Shown here: positions 6,136 to 13,879 of the stretch, one piece after another
Layout of the letters: the number at the start of each line of letters is the position of its first letter
How positions within the stretch are numbered: the first letter of the stretch is position 1
Source of the DNA: Thalassospira lucentensis
Lineage (GTDB): Bacteria > Pseudomonadota > Alphaproteobacteria > Rhodospirillales > Thalassospiraceae
NCBI RefSeq assembly: GCF_011806425.1
Contig: NZ_JAATOV010000006.1
Span: forward strand, 62,001-126,000
Direction: 5' to 3'
DNA: 64,000 nucleotides
The notes under the pieces: generated by a model
What the model saw: only the letters and a program-made list of their open reading frames with translations
Database searches by the model: none
What the model was told of the DNA's origin: nothing
Position numbers and translations under genes: made by a program

Positions 6136-7811
6136 TAGTCCTCTCCTTTGTCTGTGCCGACCGACCCATCCGCTTTGCCCGTGGATTTGTCGATTGTTTT
6201 GCCAGTTGGTTTGCTCGTTGTTTTACCGGTTGGTTTGCCAGTTGTTTTCTGATCCGCATTCGGCATCACGGTTGGTTGTGCATTTGGCACGGTTGGCTCC
6301 GTTGTCACCACTGGTTTCACCACCGGGACACGAAACCCATACTCGGCCAATTCCGCCGGTCTCGGGGCGTTGGCCAAGCCCGTCAGGCTGGTTTCAAGCC
6401 GCCCATTGCTATTGGCGACCATGCTGGCTGCGCGGCACGCACTGTTGTCGCTTTGTCCGGTGCAATTTAAAATCGCCGTCGGGGTGCAGGATTTGCTCGA
6501 TGTCAAAAGCTGGGCTGTGACGTTAAAGCTGGTTTCTTGATTATACTCGACCAAAATCACCAAGGCCGCCCCCTTATCGCCTTCGCTGGGCGGGGTGATT
6601 TGCATCCAAAACGGAATGCAAAGGCTTGCCGATACCGGAATAACCCCGCGCAAGATCGGGCTGGGCAGGGGGCCGATATATTCCAACTGGGCCGGGATCG
6701 CCGGGCGGTTGGCAAAAATAAGCCGGATCAACGCCAAATTGGGCAGGGTATCGGGCGCCACGCTGCCAATCGATTGCTCGATATGAAGCGCATAAGGTCC
6801 GCCGCCATAACTGGCCGTTTCCGAATATGTTTCATGCGCCGGATCGGTCACGGTGGTGTCAAACAACAAGGCGCGCAAATGCGATGGTGCGGATGCTGGT
6901 ACGCCGGTCGCAAGTTCCGCATGCGGGCTTGCCTTTTCGCCAACACTTAACGACCAATCTTGGATCATGGTCGGGGTATCGGTGGCGGTAAGTTTGGCAC
7001 CGATTGCCGTTTGCGCATGGGTTCGCGCGGCGGCCAGGGGCCGACGTTGGGCAAGATCAATCGTCCAATCGGGCTGATCGGCATCGGTCGTGTTCTCGCG
7101 ATCCGCGCCATTCATATCGCCAGTAACACCACCGTTCTTGCCCCGAAGGTGCGGCATGGCGGTGCGGAACATGTCATCGCTGATCACCGCCCCGGCAAGA
7201 TCGGTTTCACTGCCATCACGCTGCGTCGTCGTCAGGCGCCATTGCGCATTGGCACTGTCATAAGAAGGGGTGCTTGCGGCCTCGGAAGACTGGTTCATGT
7301 CGGATCCCTTTTGATTGTGCGCGTGCTGGTGCGCCTGCCGATCTGGCTTTTGATCTGGCTGCTGATGTGCACGTTGCGTGGTGTTTGATTGCATCGATTT
7401 GGCCAGAACGCTGACCGGATCGGGAATATGCCCATCAAGCCCCGATGATTGCGGTGCGGATGCCATGCCCGCATCGCCTTCAAACAGAAACTTCTGAAGG
7501 ATCGAAAACGCCGTTTCGGTCGGCTCGTTGCGGTTTGTACCCGGACTAGGGCTGGCGCTGGGGCCGCTGCCTGTATGGCCGGTATAAATCGAACTGCTGT
7601 TCAAAAGATCCGGTGCCAGTTCCTCAAGCCCGTATTCCCGGCACAACGCCGCCATGACATCCAGCGCATCTTGATGCTCCGGGGGGATGCGTTTGGCGTC
7701 ATCCGCGCGCGCATCGGTGCTTGCCGTGCCGGGCTTTTTGCTGCTGGCATCGGCTTTTGGGTTTTGCGCTGTCGGTTTCGCGGTATTTGTGGGCTTTTCA
7801 CTGTCTGACAT
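6135..7811 (-). CDS. Unrecognised large protein of the R-body locus (558 aa)
   Basis: The ATG at 7811 is chosen because GGGGAA lies 7 nt upstream and the promoter motif at 7922-7945 lies before it; a longer in-frame ORF to 8009 would run through that motif. Residues 1-40 are Lys/Ala/Ser-rich and disordered-looking. Residues 42-65 (PPEHQDALDVMAALCREYGL) look helical. Residues 75-230 are Ser/Gln/Asp-rich. Residues about 260-490 look like a folded, mixed domain with strands (ALIRLIFANRPAIPAQLEYI, SASLCIPFWMQITP) and four Cys between about residues 470 and 500. The last 45 residues repeat TGKPTGKT-like units. No signal peptide is seen. No family is recognised; it is the first gene of the sigma-containing half of the locus and is likely a regulatory or assembly partner. 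Confidence 0.8.
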   Translation of the reverse strand: MSDSEKPTNTAKPTAQNPKADASSKKPGTASTDARADDAKRIPPEHQDALDVMAALCREYGLEELAPDLLNSSSIYTGHTGSGPSASPSPGTNRNEPTETAFSILQKFLFEGDAGMASAPQSSGLDGHIPDPVSVLAKSMQSNTTQRAHQQPDQKPDRQAHQHAHNQKGSDMNQSSEAASTPSYDSANAQWRLTTTQRDGSETDLAGAVISDDMFRTAMPHLRGKNGGVTGDMNGADRENTTDADQPDWTIDLAQRRPLAAARTHAQTAIGAKLTATDTPTMIQDWSLSVGEKASPHAELATGVPASAPSHLRALLFDTTVTDPAHETYSETASYGGGPYALHIEQSIGSVAPDTLPNLALIRLIFANRPAIPAQLEYIGPLPSPILRGVIPVSASLCIPFWMQITPPSEGDKGAALVILVEYNQETSFNVTAQLLTSSKSCTPTAILNCTGQSDNSACRAASMVANSNGRLETSLTGLANAPRPAELAEYGFRVPVVKPVVTTEPTVPNAQPTVMPNADQKTTGKPTGKTTSKPTGKTIDKSTGKADGSVGTDKGED

Positions 7812-7921
7812 TGATGCATTCCCCAGTGTGGCCCTTGCAAATGGCAATCGGACGGGGGGCTTGCGCTGTCGCCCAGACTGTCTTTCATGCGCTGCAAGGA
7901 TTGAACAGTTCCTTGCAAACA

Positions 7922-7945
7922 GACGTACCGGGATCGGGGATGTGA
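7922..7945 (-). promoter_or_regulatory. Candidate ECF-sigma promoter (TCACA-N15-CGTC) for the 558-aa/196-aa pair
   Basis: TCACA (7945-7941) and CGTC (7925-7922) on the minus strand with a 15-nt spacer, 111 bp before the ATG at 7811. It is the sixth and outermost copy of the motif, marking the locus border next to the tRNA. Confidence 0.68.
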
Positions 7946-7989
7946 AAACTTTTGACGTACGATACGCAAAGCCGCGCATGTGCCCAAAA

Positions 7990-8029
7990 GACAAAACCCC
8001 GCAGGGCACGAAGCCCGACGGGGTTTTTT
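7990..8029 (-). terminator. Rho-independent terminator after tRNA-Thr
   Basis: CCCCG and CGGGG (7997-8001 and 8019-8023) plus an inner GGGC/GCCC pairing form a hairpin flanked by A and T tracts on both sides, so it could work in both directions. It lies 12 bp after the tRNA 3' end on the minus strand. Confidence 0.8.
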
Positions 8030-8040
8030 GTAAAACAAAA

Positions 8041-8116
8041 TGGTGCTGGTGATAGGATTCGAACCTACGGCCTACGCATTACGAATGCGTTGCTCTACCA
8101 GCTGAGCTACACCAGC
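8041..8116 (-). tRNA. tRNA-Thr (anticodon CGT)
   Basis: The minus strand folds into a standard cloverleaf. The acceptor stem is GCTGGTG/CACCAGC with discriminator A and encoded CCA (8043-8041). The D arm contains AGCTCAGCTGGTAGAGC. The anticodon stem ACGCA/TGCGT encloses the loop TTCGTAA with anticodon CGT. The T arm contains GGTTCGAATCC. It reads ACG threonine codons. It is also the right-hand border of the R-body locus; no integrase or duplicated tRNA end is visible nearby. Confidence 0.97.
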
Positions 8117-8311
8117 ACGACTCATTTTGTGGCGCGGAAAATACGGTCAAACATCCCGGTTGGCAAGAGGTTATTGTTCTTTTTCTCAACAAAGGCCATA
8201 TGCACCCCATAGGATGAAAACCAAAGCGCGCAACAGAGTATCACATTGACCATACTGTAATATCTCGATTAGATGACCGTTCTTGGCAAAACCGTTTTTT
8301 GAGGATCGCGC

Positions 8312-9085
8312 ATGTGTCGTTGGCTAAGCTATATCGGGGAGCCGGTTTACCTCGAAAAACTGGTGTTTGAACCACGCCATTCCCTGGTCGATCAAAGCTT
8401 GCATGCCGAGCAGGCCAAAACACCGACCAACGGCGATGGCTTTGGCATTGGCTGGTACGATGCCCGCCCAACACCGGGGCTGTACCGCGAAATCCTGCCC
8501 GCTTGGAACGATCCAAACCTGCGATCGCTTGCCCATCATATTCAGTCGGGGCTGTTTTTTGCCCATGTCCGCGCCTCAACCGGCACGCATACCAGCCGCA
8601 CCAATTGCCATCCCTTTTCTCATGATAAATATCTGTTCATGCATAACGGTCAAATCGGCGATTACCCGCTGGTCCGCCGCGCCCTCGAAGCAATGATTGA
8701 CGATGTGCATTATGACGCACGGCACGGCTCAACCGACAGTGAACTGATCTTTTGCCTGATGCTGACGCTTGGCTTGATGGATGATCCGCACCGCGCCATC
8801 CGCCGCACGATTGAAGTCGTCGAAAACGAAATGAAAACCCGCGGCGCAACCGCGCCATTTCGCTTTACCGCCTGCCTTTCCAACGGCAACAGCATCTGTG
8901 CGATCCGCCACGCCAGCGACGATAAACCGCCCTCGCTTTATTGGCGCAAACGCGGCGATCAGGTGATCATTGTCTCCGAACCGCTCGATACCGAAACCGA
9001 CAGCTGGGTCGCCGTCGCGCCAAACCACACCCTGCATGTCGATGCCAATCTGACCGTGACCGAGGATGCAACGCTGGCTGTGTGA
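8312..9085 (+). CDS. Class II glutamine amidotransferase, YafJ/EgtC-like
   Basis: The protein begins MCRWLSYIGEP; Cys2 becomes the N-terminal nucleophile of Ntn-type glutamine amidotransferases after Met removal. Family motifs follow: NGDGFGIGWY, FFAHVRAST, NCHPF and MHNGQIG. The 257-residue length matches stand-alone YafJ/EgtC-type proteins, which hydrolyse a gamma-glutamyl amide. EgtC acts in ergothioneine synthesis, but no egtB or egtD is nearby, so the substrate is unknown. It is monocistronic, facing the convergent DeoR gene 19 bp away. GAGGATCGC precedes the ATG. Confidence 0.87.
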   Translation: MCRWLSYIGEPVYLEKLVFEPRHSLVDQSLHAEQAKTPTNGDGFGIGWYDARPTPGLYREILPAWNDPNLRSLAHHIQSGLFFAHVRASTGTHTSRTNCHPFSHDKYLFMHNGQIGDYPLVRRALEAMIDDVHYDARHGSTDSELIFCLMLTLGLMDDPHRAIRRTIEVVENEMKTRGATAPFRFTACLSNGNSICAIRHASDDKPPSLYWRKRGDQVIIVSEPLDTETDSWVAVAPNHTLHVDANLTVTEDATLAV

Positions 9086-9104
9086 TCGTTGACGGCGTTG
9101 GGGT

Positions 9105-9878
9105 TTAGGACACCACCACAATCTGACACCGCGCCTTGACCAATGCACGCTGCAACGCATCCCCCGGCGCAGTATTCAGCAACACGGTCTGAAAATCGCT
9201 GGCGTGCCCGTCACGGCACAGCGCCTTGCGGCCCATTTTCTTTTCATCGACCATCAAAATCGCATGATCGCAGCACGATACAAGCGCACGGCGCGCGCGG
9301 ACTTCATCCATATTGAAATCCAAAAGATCGCCGTCATCTGACATCCCGCCGACACTTACAATGCCAAAATCCGCCCGCATGCTGGCAAAGAAATCGGCAC
9401 TATCGGCCCCGATAATATCAAGATCACGGGTGCGCACCGTGCCCCCCGCCAGTCGCAGGGTCACGTTGGGCGCGTTTTGCAATGTCATCACCACATGCAA
9501 ATTATTCGTCAGCACGGTTAAATTGCGGTGCGATGATAAATGCTGGGCGGCCAGTTCGGCGGTGGTGCCGGTGCCAATCGCAATCGTGCAGCCCTCTGGG
9601 ATCAGCTCGGCGATCTTGGCCGCAATCGCCTGCTTGCCGGTGCGGTTCCAGACTTCGCGTTTTTCATAGGCCGAATTATCCGGATCAGGGGCGGGGCCCG
9701 CCAACCCGTGGCGGCGAAACACGCGTCCCTGTTCCTGCAAATCGCGCAGGTCCGCCCGGATCGTCTGAACAGATACATTAAACCGGCGCGCCAGTTCTTC
9801 GACCGCCATAAAGCCACACGATTTTACAAGTGCCACTATACGGTCACGTCGCCGGTCAAGCGGCACGGCATCGGGCAT
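9105..9878 (-). CDS. DeoR-family transcriptional repressor (GlpR-like)
   Basis: A 257-residue DeoR protein. An N-terminal helix-turn-helix (VEELARRFNVSVQTIRADLR) and the typical EQGRVFRRHG segment are followed by a sugar-phosphate-binding DeoRC domain with IAIGTGTTAELAA, LTVLTNNLHV, LRLAGGTVR and FGIVSVGG. The start at 9878 gives the family length; an upstream in-frame extension to 10004 adds 42 residues without family similarity. DeoR repressors usually sense phosphorylated sugars or glycerol phosphate. It is divergent from the ABC transporter operon, and a matched pair of TTTCG-type inverted repeats lies before each of the two start codons, so it probably represses both. Confidence 0.9.
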   Translation of the reverse strand: MPDAVPLDRRRDRIVALVKSCGFMAVEELARRFNVSVQTIRADLRDLQEQGRVFRRHGLAGPAPDPDNSAYEKREVWNRTGKQAIAAKIAELIPEGCTIAIGTGTTAELAAQHLSSHRNLTVLTNNLHVVMTLQNAPNVTLRLAGGTVRTRDLDIIGADSADFFASMRADFGIVSVGGMSDDGDLLDFNMDEVRARRALVSCCDHAILMVDEKKMGRKALCRDGHASDFQTVLLNTAPGDALQRALVKARCQIVVVS

Positions 9879-9896
9879 TTCAGTCACATCAAATAC

Positions 9897-9908
9897 TTTC
9901 GTTCGAAA
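9897..9908. promoter_or_regulatory. Candidate DeoR operator (TTTCGTTCGAAA) before deoR-type gene
   Basis: An inverted repeat TTTCG-TT-CGAAA lies 19 bp upstream of the regulator start. The same 12 bases occur in reverse orientation at 10047-10058. TTCG-rich half sites are typical of DeoR/GlpR operators. Confidence 0.55.
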
Positions 9909-10046
9909 GGTACGGTTTCGTTTCTGGCCGGAGTATAGACAGGCCTGATTGTGGCTGGGAACCCCGTTACACCTGTTGAAACATTTAATTCTTGGTGTTG
10001 TCACACAACTGTTACGGAAATCCCGATAGCTTCCCGATCGAACAGT

Positions 10047-10058
10047 TTTCGAACGAAA
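10047..10058. promoter_or_regulatory. Candidate DeoR operator (TTTCGAACGAAA) before the ABC transporter operon
   Basis: The exact reverse complement of the site at 9897-9908, 28 bp upstream of the binding-protein start. Extra TTTCG half sites occur at about 9916 and 10065. Confidence 0.55.
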
Positions 10059-10086
10059 CCTTCTTTTCGATCAAGGGATGTCAAAC

Positions 10087-11064
10087 ATGCGTAAAGTTCT
10101 TCTTGCTGCGGTGGCAACGGCCACAATGATGTTGCCGGTTGTCGGTTACGCCGCCGAGAAGCTGGTTGTCTATACCAGCCAACCAACCAAAGATGCCCAG
10201 ACCACGATTGATGCCTTCATGGCCGCCAACCCCGATGTCGAGGTTGAATGGGTCCGTGACGGCACCACCAAACTGATGGCCAAGCTGCGCGCTGAAATCG
10301 CGGCGGGCGATCCGCGCCCTGACGTTCTTTTGATCGCTGATACCGTCACCCTCGAAGGGATGAAACAAGACGGTCAGTTACAGGCCTATAAATCCGACGA
10401 AGCATCGGCTTTTGACCCGGCGCTTTATGACGCGGATGGCTATTACTATTCGACCAAACTGATCACGACGGGCATCGTTTACAATACCGGTGTCAAAGCC
10501 CCGACCTCGTGGGAAGATCTGGCCGACCCGGCCCTTAAAAATCAGGTCGCAATGCCAAGCCCGCTTTATTCCGGTGCGGCCCTTATTCACCTGTCGACCT
10601 TGACCGAAAACAAGGATCTTGGTTGGGATTACTATCAGGCACTGGCCGATAATGATGCCCGCGCACAGGGCGGTAATGGCGGCACCTTTAAGGCCGTCGC
10701 GTCGGGTGAAAAACCTTATGGTGTGGTTGTTGATTTCCTTGCCATCCGTGGCAAGGCCAAAGGGTCGCCGGTTGATTTCGTCTTCCCGACCGAGGGTGTG
10801 ACCTACGTGACCGAGCCGGTCGCGATCATGAAAGACGCCAAAAACGTCGATGCCGCGCACAAGTTTGTTGATTTTGTTCTCTCGGACGCTGGTCAGAAAC
10901 TGGTGCTTGATATGGGCTATATCCCGGCACGCGATGGCATGGACCTGCCAGACGGCTTCCCGGCCCGCAAAGACATTAAACTGATGGATTTCGATGCGGC
11001 AAACGCGCTGAAACAGGCCGATGCCAACAAAAAGAAATTCGCAGACATCTTTGGGGCTGAGTAA
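10087..11064 (+). CDS. Periplasmic substrate-binding protein, FbpA/AfuA-like ABC transporter
   Basis: A 325-residue secreted protein. A Sec signal peptide (MRKVLLAAVATATMMLPVVG, cleavage near YAA) is followed by a type II periplasmic binding fold opening KLVVYTSQPT. Motifs include DGTTKLMAKLRAE, RPDVLLIAD and GIVYNTG, common to the FbpA/PhnS/AfuA group. The ATG at 10087 is preferred over 10078 because AAGGG directly abuts the latter. Iron binders of this family need a tyrosine pair; AfuA relatives bind sugar phosphates instead. The divergent DeoR regulator and the downstream phosphatases favour an organic phosphate ligand, but this is inference. Confidence 0.88.
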   Translation: MRKVLLAAVATATMMLPVVGYAAEKLVVYTSQPTKDAQTTIDAFMAANPDVEVEWVRDGTTKLMAKLRAEIAAGDPRPDVLLIADTVTLEGMKQDGQLQAYKSDEASAFDPALYDADGYYYSTKLITTGIVYNTGVKAPTSWEDLADPALKNQVAMPSPLYSGAALIHLSTLTENKDLGWDYYQALADNDARAQGGNGGTFKAVASGEKPYGVVVDFLAIRGKAKGSPVDFVFPTEGVTYVTEPVAIMKDAKNVDAAHKFVDFVLSDAGQKLVLDMGYIPARDGMDLPDGFPARKDIKLMDFDAANALKQADANKKKFADIFGAE

Positions 11065-12800
11065 TGCAGGCAACAGGTCGCCTTCGCGGCTTTCTGCCCG
11101 GCATGACAGCCAGCACAAGCAGCAATCGGTCTTCGGACCGGTTGCTGTACTGGTTGCTTCTGCCGGTCTTTGTCGTATCCATTTTGCCGATTATGCGTCT
11201 TGGCTTCGAAGGTGTCATGGTCGGTGGCGTGCCGTCTTTGGGCTATTTCCAGGATGTGCTGGGCAATAGCACAACCTGGCAGGCAACCGCCAACAGCCTC
11301 TATACTGCGGGCCTTGGCACCGTTATTTCCCTTTTGATTGGCGGATCATTTGCCTTTTTGGTGGCCCTGACCGATGTTCGGGCCAAGGCGGCATTGGTCT
11401 TTTGCTTCATGATCCCGATGATGATCCCGCCACAGATCACCGCATTAAGCTGGGTGCAGCTGACCGGGCCGAGCAGCGCGCTTTTAAACGCGTTTGGCAT
11501 CGCACCGGCCATGGGCGCGCCCCAGCCGCTTTATTCCGCCGAAGGCATTGCCTTGCTGCTGGGTATTCAGCATGCCTCAATCGTCTTTCTGACCTTGCGC
11601 GCCAATTTGCGCATGTTACCCCGCGAACAAATCGAAGCCGCCCGTTTGGCCGGCGCACGCGGTGGGCGTTTGTGGTGGCAAATCATCTTGCCCCTGACCA
11701 GCCCCGGCCTGATTGCCGGCACCGCCATGGCCTTTGTCACCGCCCTTGGTAATTTCGGCATCACCGCCATGCTGGGCATTCCGGCAAATTACGCGACCTT
11801 GCCGACCTTGATTTATCAAAAGCTGGCCGGTTTTGGCCCGTCCGTTCTGGGCGAGGTTTCTGTTCTTGCCATGCTGATTGGCGCGATTGCGATTTGCGGC
11901 GTGGCGCTGCATCACCGTCTTGTGTCCAAACGCGACTATCGTTTGATGGGCATGGTTGGCCGTCCGCTTGATATCTCGCTTGGTGCGCGCCGTCCCTTGG
12001 TCGAGGCCATCCTGTGGGCGGTTCTGGTCGCCATTTTGGTGGTGCCGTTACTCGCCCTGATCGCGACCTCGCTGGTTCCGGCCTTTGGCGTAAAACTCAA
12101 TTTCGACAATTACAGCTTCGAAGCCTTCCGCGAAGTGTTGTTTGTCCAACCGTCTACCATGCGCGCCTTCCAAAACAGTTTCATGCTGTCGGTGGGGGCC
12201 TCGTTGACCTTGATTTTGGTTTGCTTGCCACTGGCCTACGTGATGGTGCGCCGTCCGTCGCGCCTGACCAAGTTGATCAATCTGATGGTCGAAGTTCCCT
12301 ATGCCTTGCCCGGCGTGGTCTTGGCGATTGCCTGCATCTTGCTGTTCATCCGCATTCCGCTTTTGGATGTCAGTTTGTATGGCACGCTTGGCATCATATT
12401 CATTGCCTATCTCGCACGCTTCCTTGTGATTGCGCTGCGTCCGGTCATGAACAGTTTCAGCCAACTTGACCCCGCGCTGGAAGAAGCCGCACAGGCCTGC
12501 GGCGCCGGGCTTGGACGGCGCTTGCGCGACATTTTGTTGCCGTTGGTGGCCCCGGCGGCCGCGGCGGGTGCGCTTTTGGTGTTCTTGACTGCTTTTAACG
12601 AGCTCACCGTCTCGGCCCTGTTGTGGTCGGCGGGGAATGAAACGCTCGGTGTTTTGATTTTCAATCTTGATGACAGTGGCGACACCGTTCTGGCCTCGGC
12701 CGTGGCGGTACTGGTCGTTCTGGTGGTGATTGCGTTGATGACTGGTTTCCAACTGGCATCACGTCGCCTGCCCAAGGGAGTTGTGCCATGGCAGACATAA
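11064..12800 (+). CDS. ABC transporter permease, FbpB/AfuB-like with two fused membrane domains
   Basis: A 578-residue inner-membrane protein with two binding-protein-dependent transport permease domains in one chain. Both carry the EAA cytoplasmic loop: EQIEAARLAGARGGRLWWQI in the first half and ALEEAAQACGAGLGRRLRDI in the second. About twelve membrane segments are visible. The start codon overlaps the binding-protein stop (TAATG), and the 3' end overlaps the ATPase gene by 13 bp, so the operon is tightly coupled. Fused two-domain permeases are typical of the FbpB and AfuB/PhnV-type importers. Confidence 0.92.
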   Translation: MQATGRLRGFLPGMTASTSSNRSSDRLLYWLLLPVFVVSILPIMRLGFEGVMVGGVPSLGYFQDVLGNSTTWQATANSLYTAGLGTVISLLIGGSFAFLVALTDVRAKAALVFCFMIPMMIPPQITALSWVQLTGPSSALLNAFGIAPAMGAPQPLYSAEGIALLLGIQHASIVFLTLRANLRMLPREQIEAARLAGARGGRLWWQIILPLTSPGLIAGTAMAFVTALGNFGITAMLGIPANYATLPTLIYQKLAGFGPSVLGEVSVLAMLIGAIAICGVALHHRLVSKRDYRLMGMVGRPLDISLGARRPLVEAILWAVLVAILVVPLLALIATSLVPAFGVKLNFDNYSFEAFREVLFVQPSTMRAFQNSFMLSVGASLTLILVCLPLAYVMVRRPSRLTKLINLMVEVPYALPGVVLAIACILLFIRIPLLDVSLYGTLGIIFIAYLARFLVIALRPVMNSFSQLDPALEEAAQACGAGLGRRLRDILLPLVAPAAAAGALLVFLTAFNELTVSALLWSAGNETLGVLIFNLDDSGDTVLASAVAVLVVLVVIALMTGFQLASRRLPKGVVPWQT

Positions 12801-13879
12801 ATCTTTCGCGCATTAGCAAATGCTTTGGCGATTATCGCGCGGTTAATCAGGTCTCGCTTGATATTGCCGATGGTGAATTTGTTGCCCTGCTTGGGCCGTC
12901 AGGATGTGGCAAAACCACATTGCTGCGCCTGTTGGCTGGGTTCGAGGCCCCCGATGATGGGGTGATTTCGCTGGGCGGGCAGGTGGTTGCCGACCCGCAA
13001 AGCAACATCATGGTCACCCCGGAAATGCGCAATCTGGGCATCGTGTTTCAATCCTATGCCCTGTGGCCGCATATGTCGGTGGCGCGCAATGTCGGTTATC
13101 CGCTCGAAGTCCGCGGTTTGGGCCGGGCCGAACGCGACTGCAAAATCAAGGCTGCCCTTGATACCGTTGCCCTTGGTCCTTATGCCGACCGCAGCCCGTC
13201 GGAACTATCGGGCGGTCAACGCCAACGTGTGGCCTTGGCGCGTTGCTTGGTGATGGAACCGCGCGCGGTATTGCTTGATGAACCGCTGGCCAACTTGGAC
13301 GTGCATTTGCGCGAAACCATGCAGCAGGCATTTCTTGATTTCCATCGCCGCACCGGGGCGACCATGATTTACGTTACCCACGATCAGGCCGAAGCCATGG
13401 CAATGGCCGACCGGATTGCCGTGATGGATAAGGGCCATATTCGCCAAATGGCCGCCCCTGAAACCCTGTACCGTGAACCGGCGGATTTGATGGTTGCGGG
13501 CTTTGTCGGGGCGGGTGCGGTTTTGCCGATCAGCAATGTCTCGATCCATGACGACCGCACCTGTTCGGTGCGTTTGGGCGATGCCGATGTCGCCGCCCGC
13601 ATTTGCCCCAATCTGGTGCGCAAATCCAATACGGCACAACTCGGGCAGGCGGGCATTTGCCTGCGCCCCGAAGACGTCTGGGTCGATGATGCGGGCGCGC
13701 TTCGCGGCTCGGTCGAAGATTGCGTTTATCTCGGTGGGCGGTTCCGGCTGTCGGTTCGGATCGGGCGGGATCAATCCTTGCCGGTTTATGCCAATCGCCG
13801 GGCGCGCATCGGCGAACAGGTCGGCTTAAAGGTTTCCGACGGCTGGGTATTTGACCGCATGCAAGACGAGGCCGCCTGA
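12788..13879 (+). CDS. ABC transporter ATP-binding protein, FbpC/AfuC-like
   Basis: A 363-residue nucleotide-binding subunit. Walker A is GPSGCGKTT, the Q-loop contains VFQSYALWPHM, the signature is LSGGQRQRVALARCL, Walker B is AVLLDEPLANLD, and the switch histidine is in IYVTHDQAEAM. The C-terminal 110 residues form a TOBE-type regulatory domain (GICLRPEDVWV, GGRFRLSVRIG), as in FbpC, PotA and MalK. It powers the upstream permease. Confidence 0.94.
   Translation: MADINLSRISKCFGDYRAVNQVSLDIADGEFVALLGPSGCGKTTLLRLLAGFEAPDDGVISLGGQVVADPQSNIMVTPEMRNLGIVFQSYALWPHMSVARNVGYPLEVRGLGRAERDCKIKAALDTVALGPYADRSPSELSGGQRQRVALARCLVMEPRAVLLDEPLANLDVHLRETMQQAFLDFHRRTGATMIYVTHDQAEAMAMADRIAVMDKGHIRQMAAPETLYREPADLMVAGFVGAGAVLPISNVSIHDDRTCSVRLGDADVAARICPNLVRKSNTAQLGQAGICLRPEDVWVDDAGALRGSVEDCVYLGGRFRLSVRIGRDQSLPVYANRRARIGEQVGLKVSDGWVFDRMQDEAA

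Noticed and set aside
7812-8009. Upstream extension of the 558-residue protein to 624 residues
   Set aside because: The extension would be translated through the predicted promoter at 7922-7945, and GGGGAA before the ATG at 7811 supports the shorter form.
8041-8116. tRNA gene as attachment site of an R-body island
   Set aside because: No integrase, and I found no duplicated tRNA 3' end within the visible locus; the other border is outside the window.
12048-12752. A 234-codon antisense frame opposite the fused permease
   Set aside because: His/Gln/Arg-rich shadow of a membrane-protein gene with no start signals.
10087-13879. Ferric iron transporter
   Set aside because: The general FbpABC likeness is real, but the DeoR regulator, TTTCG operators and three phosphohydrolases fit an organic phosphate better; no Fur-like site was seen.
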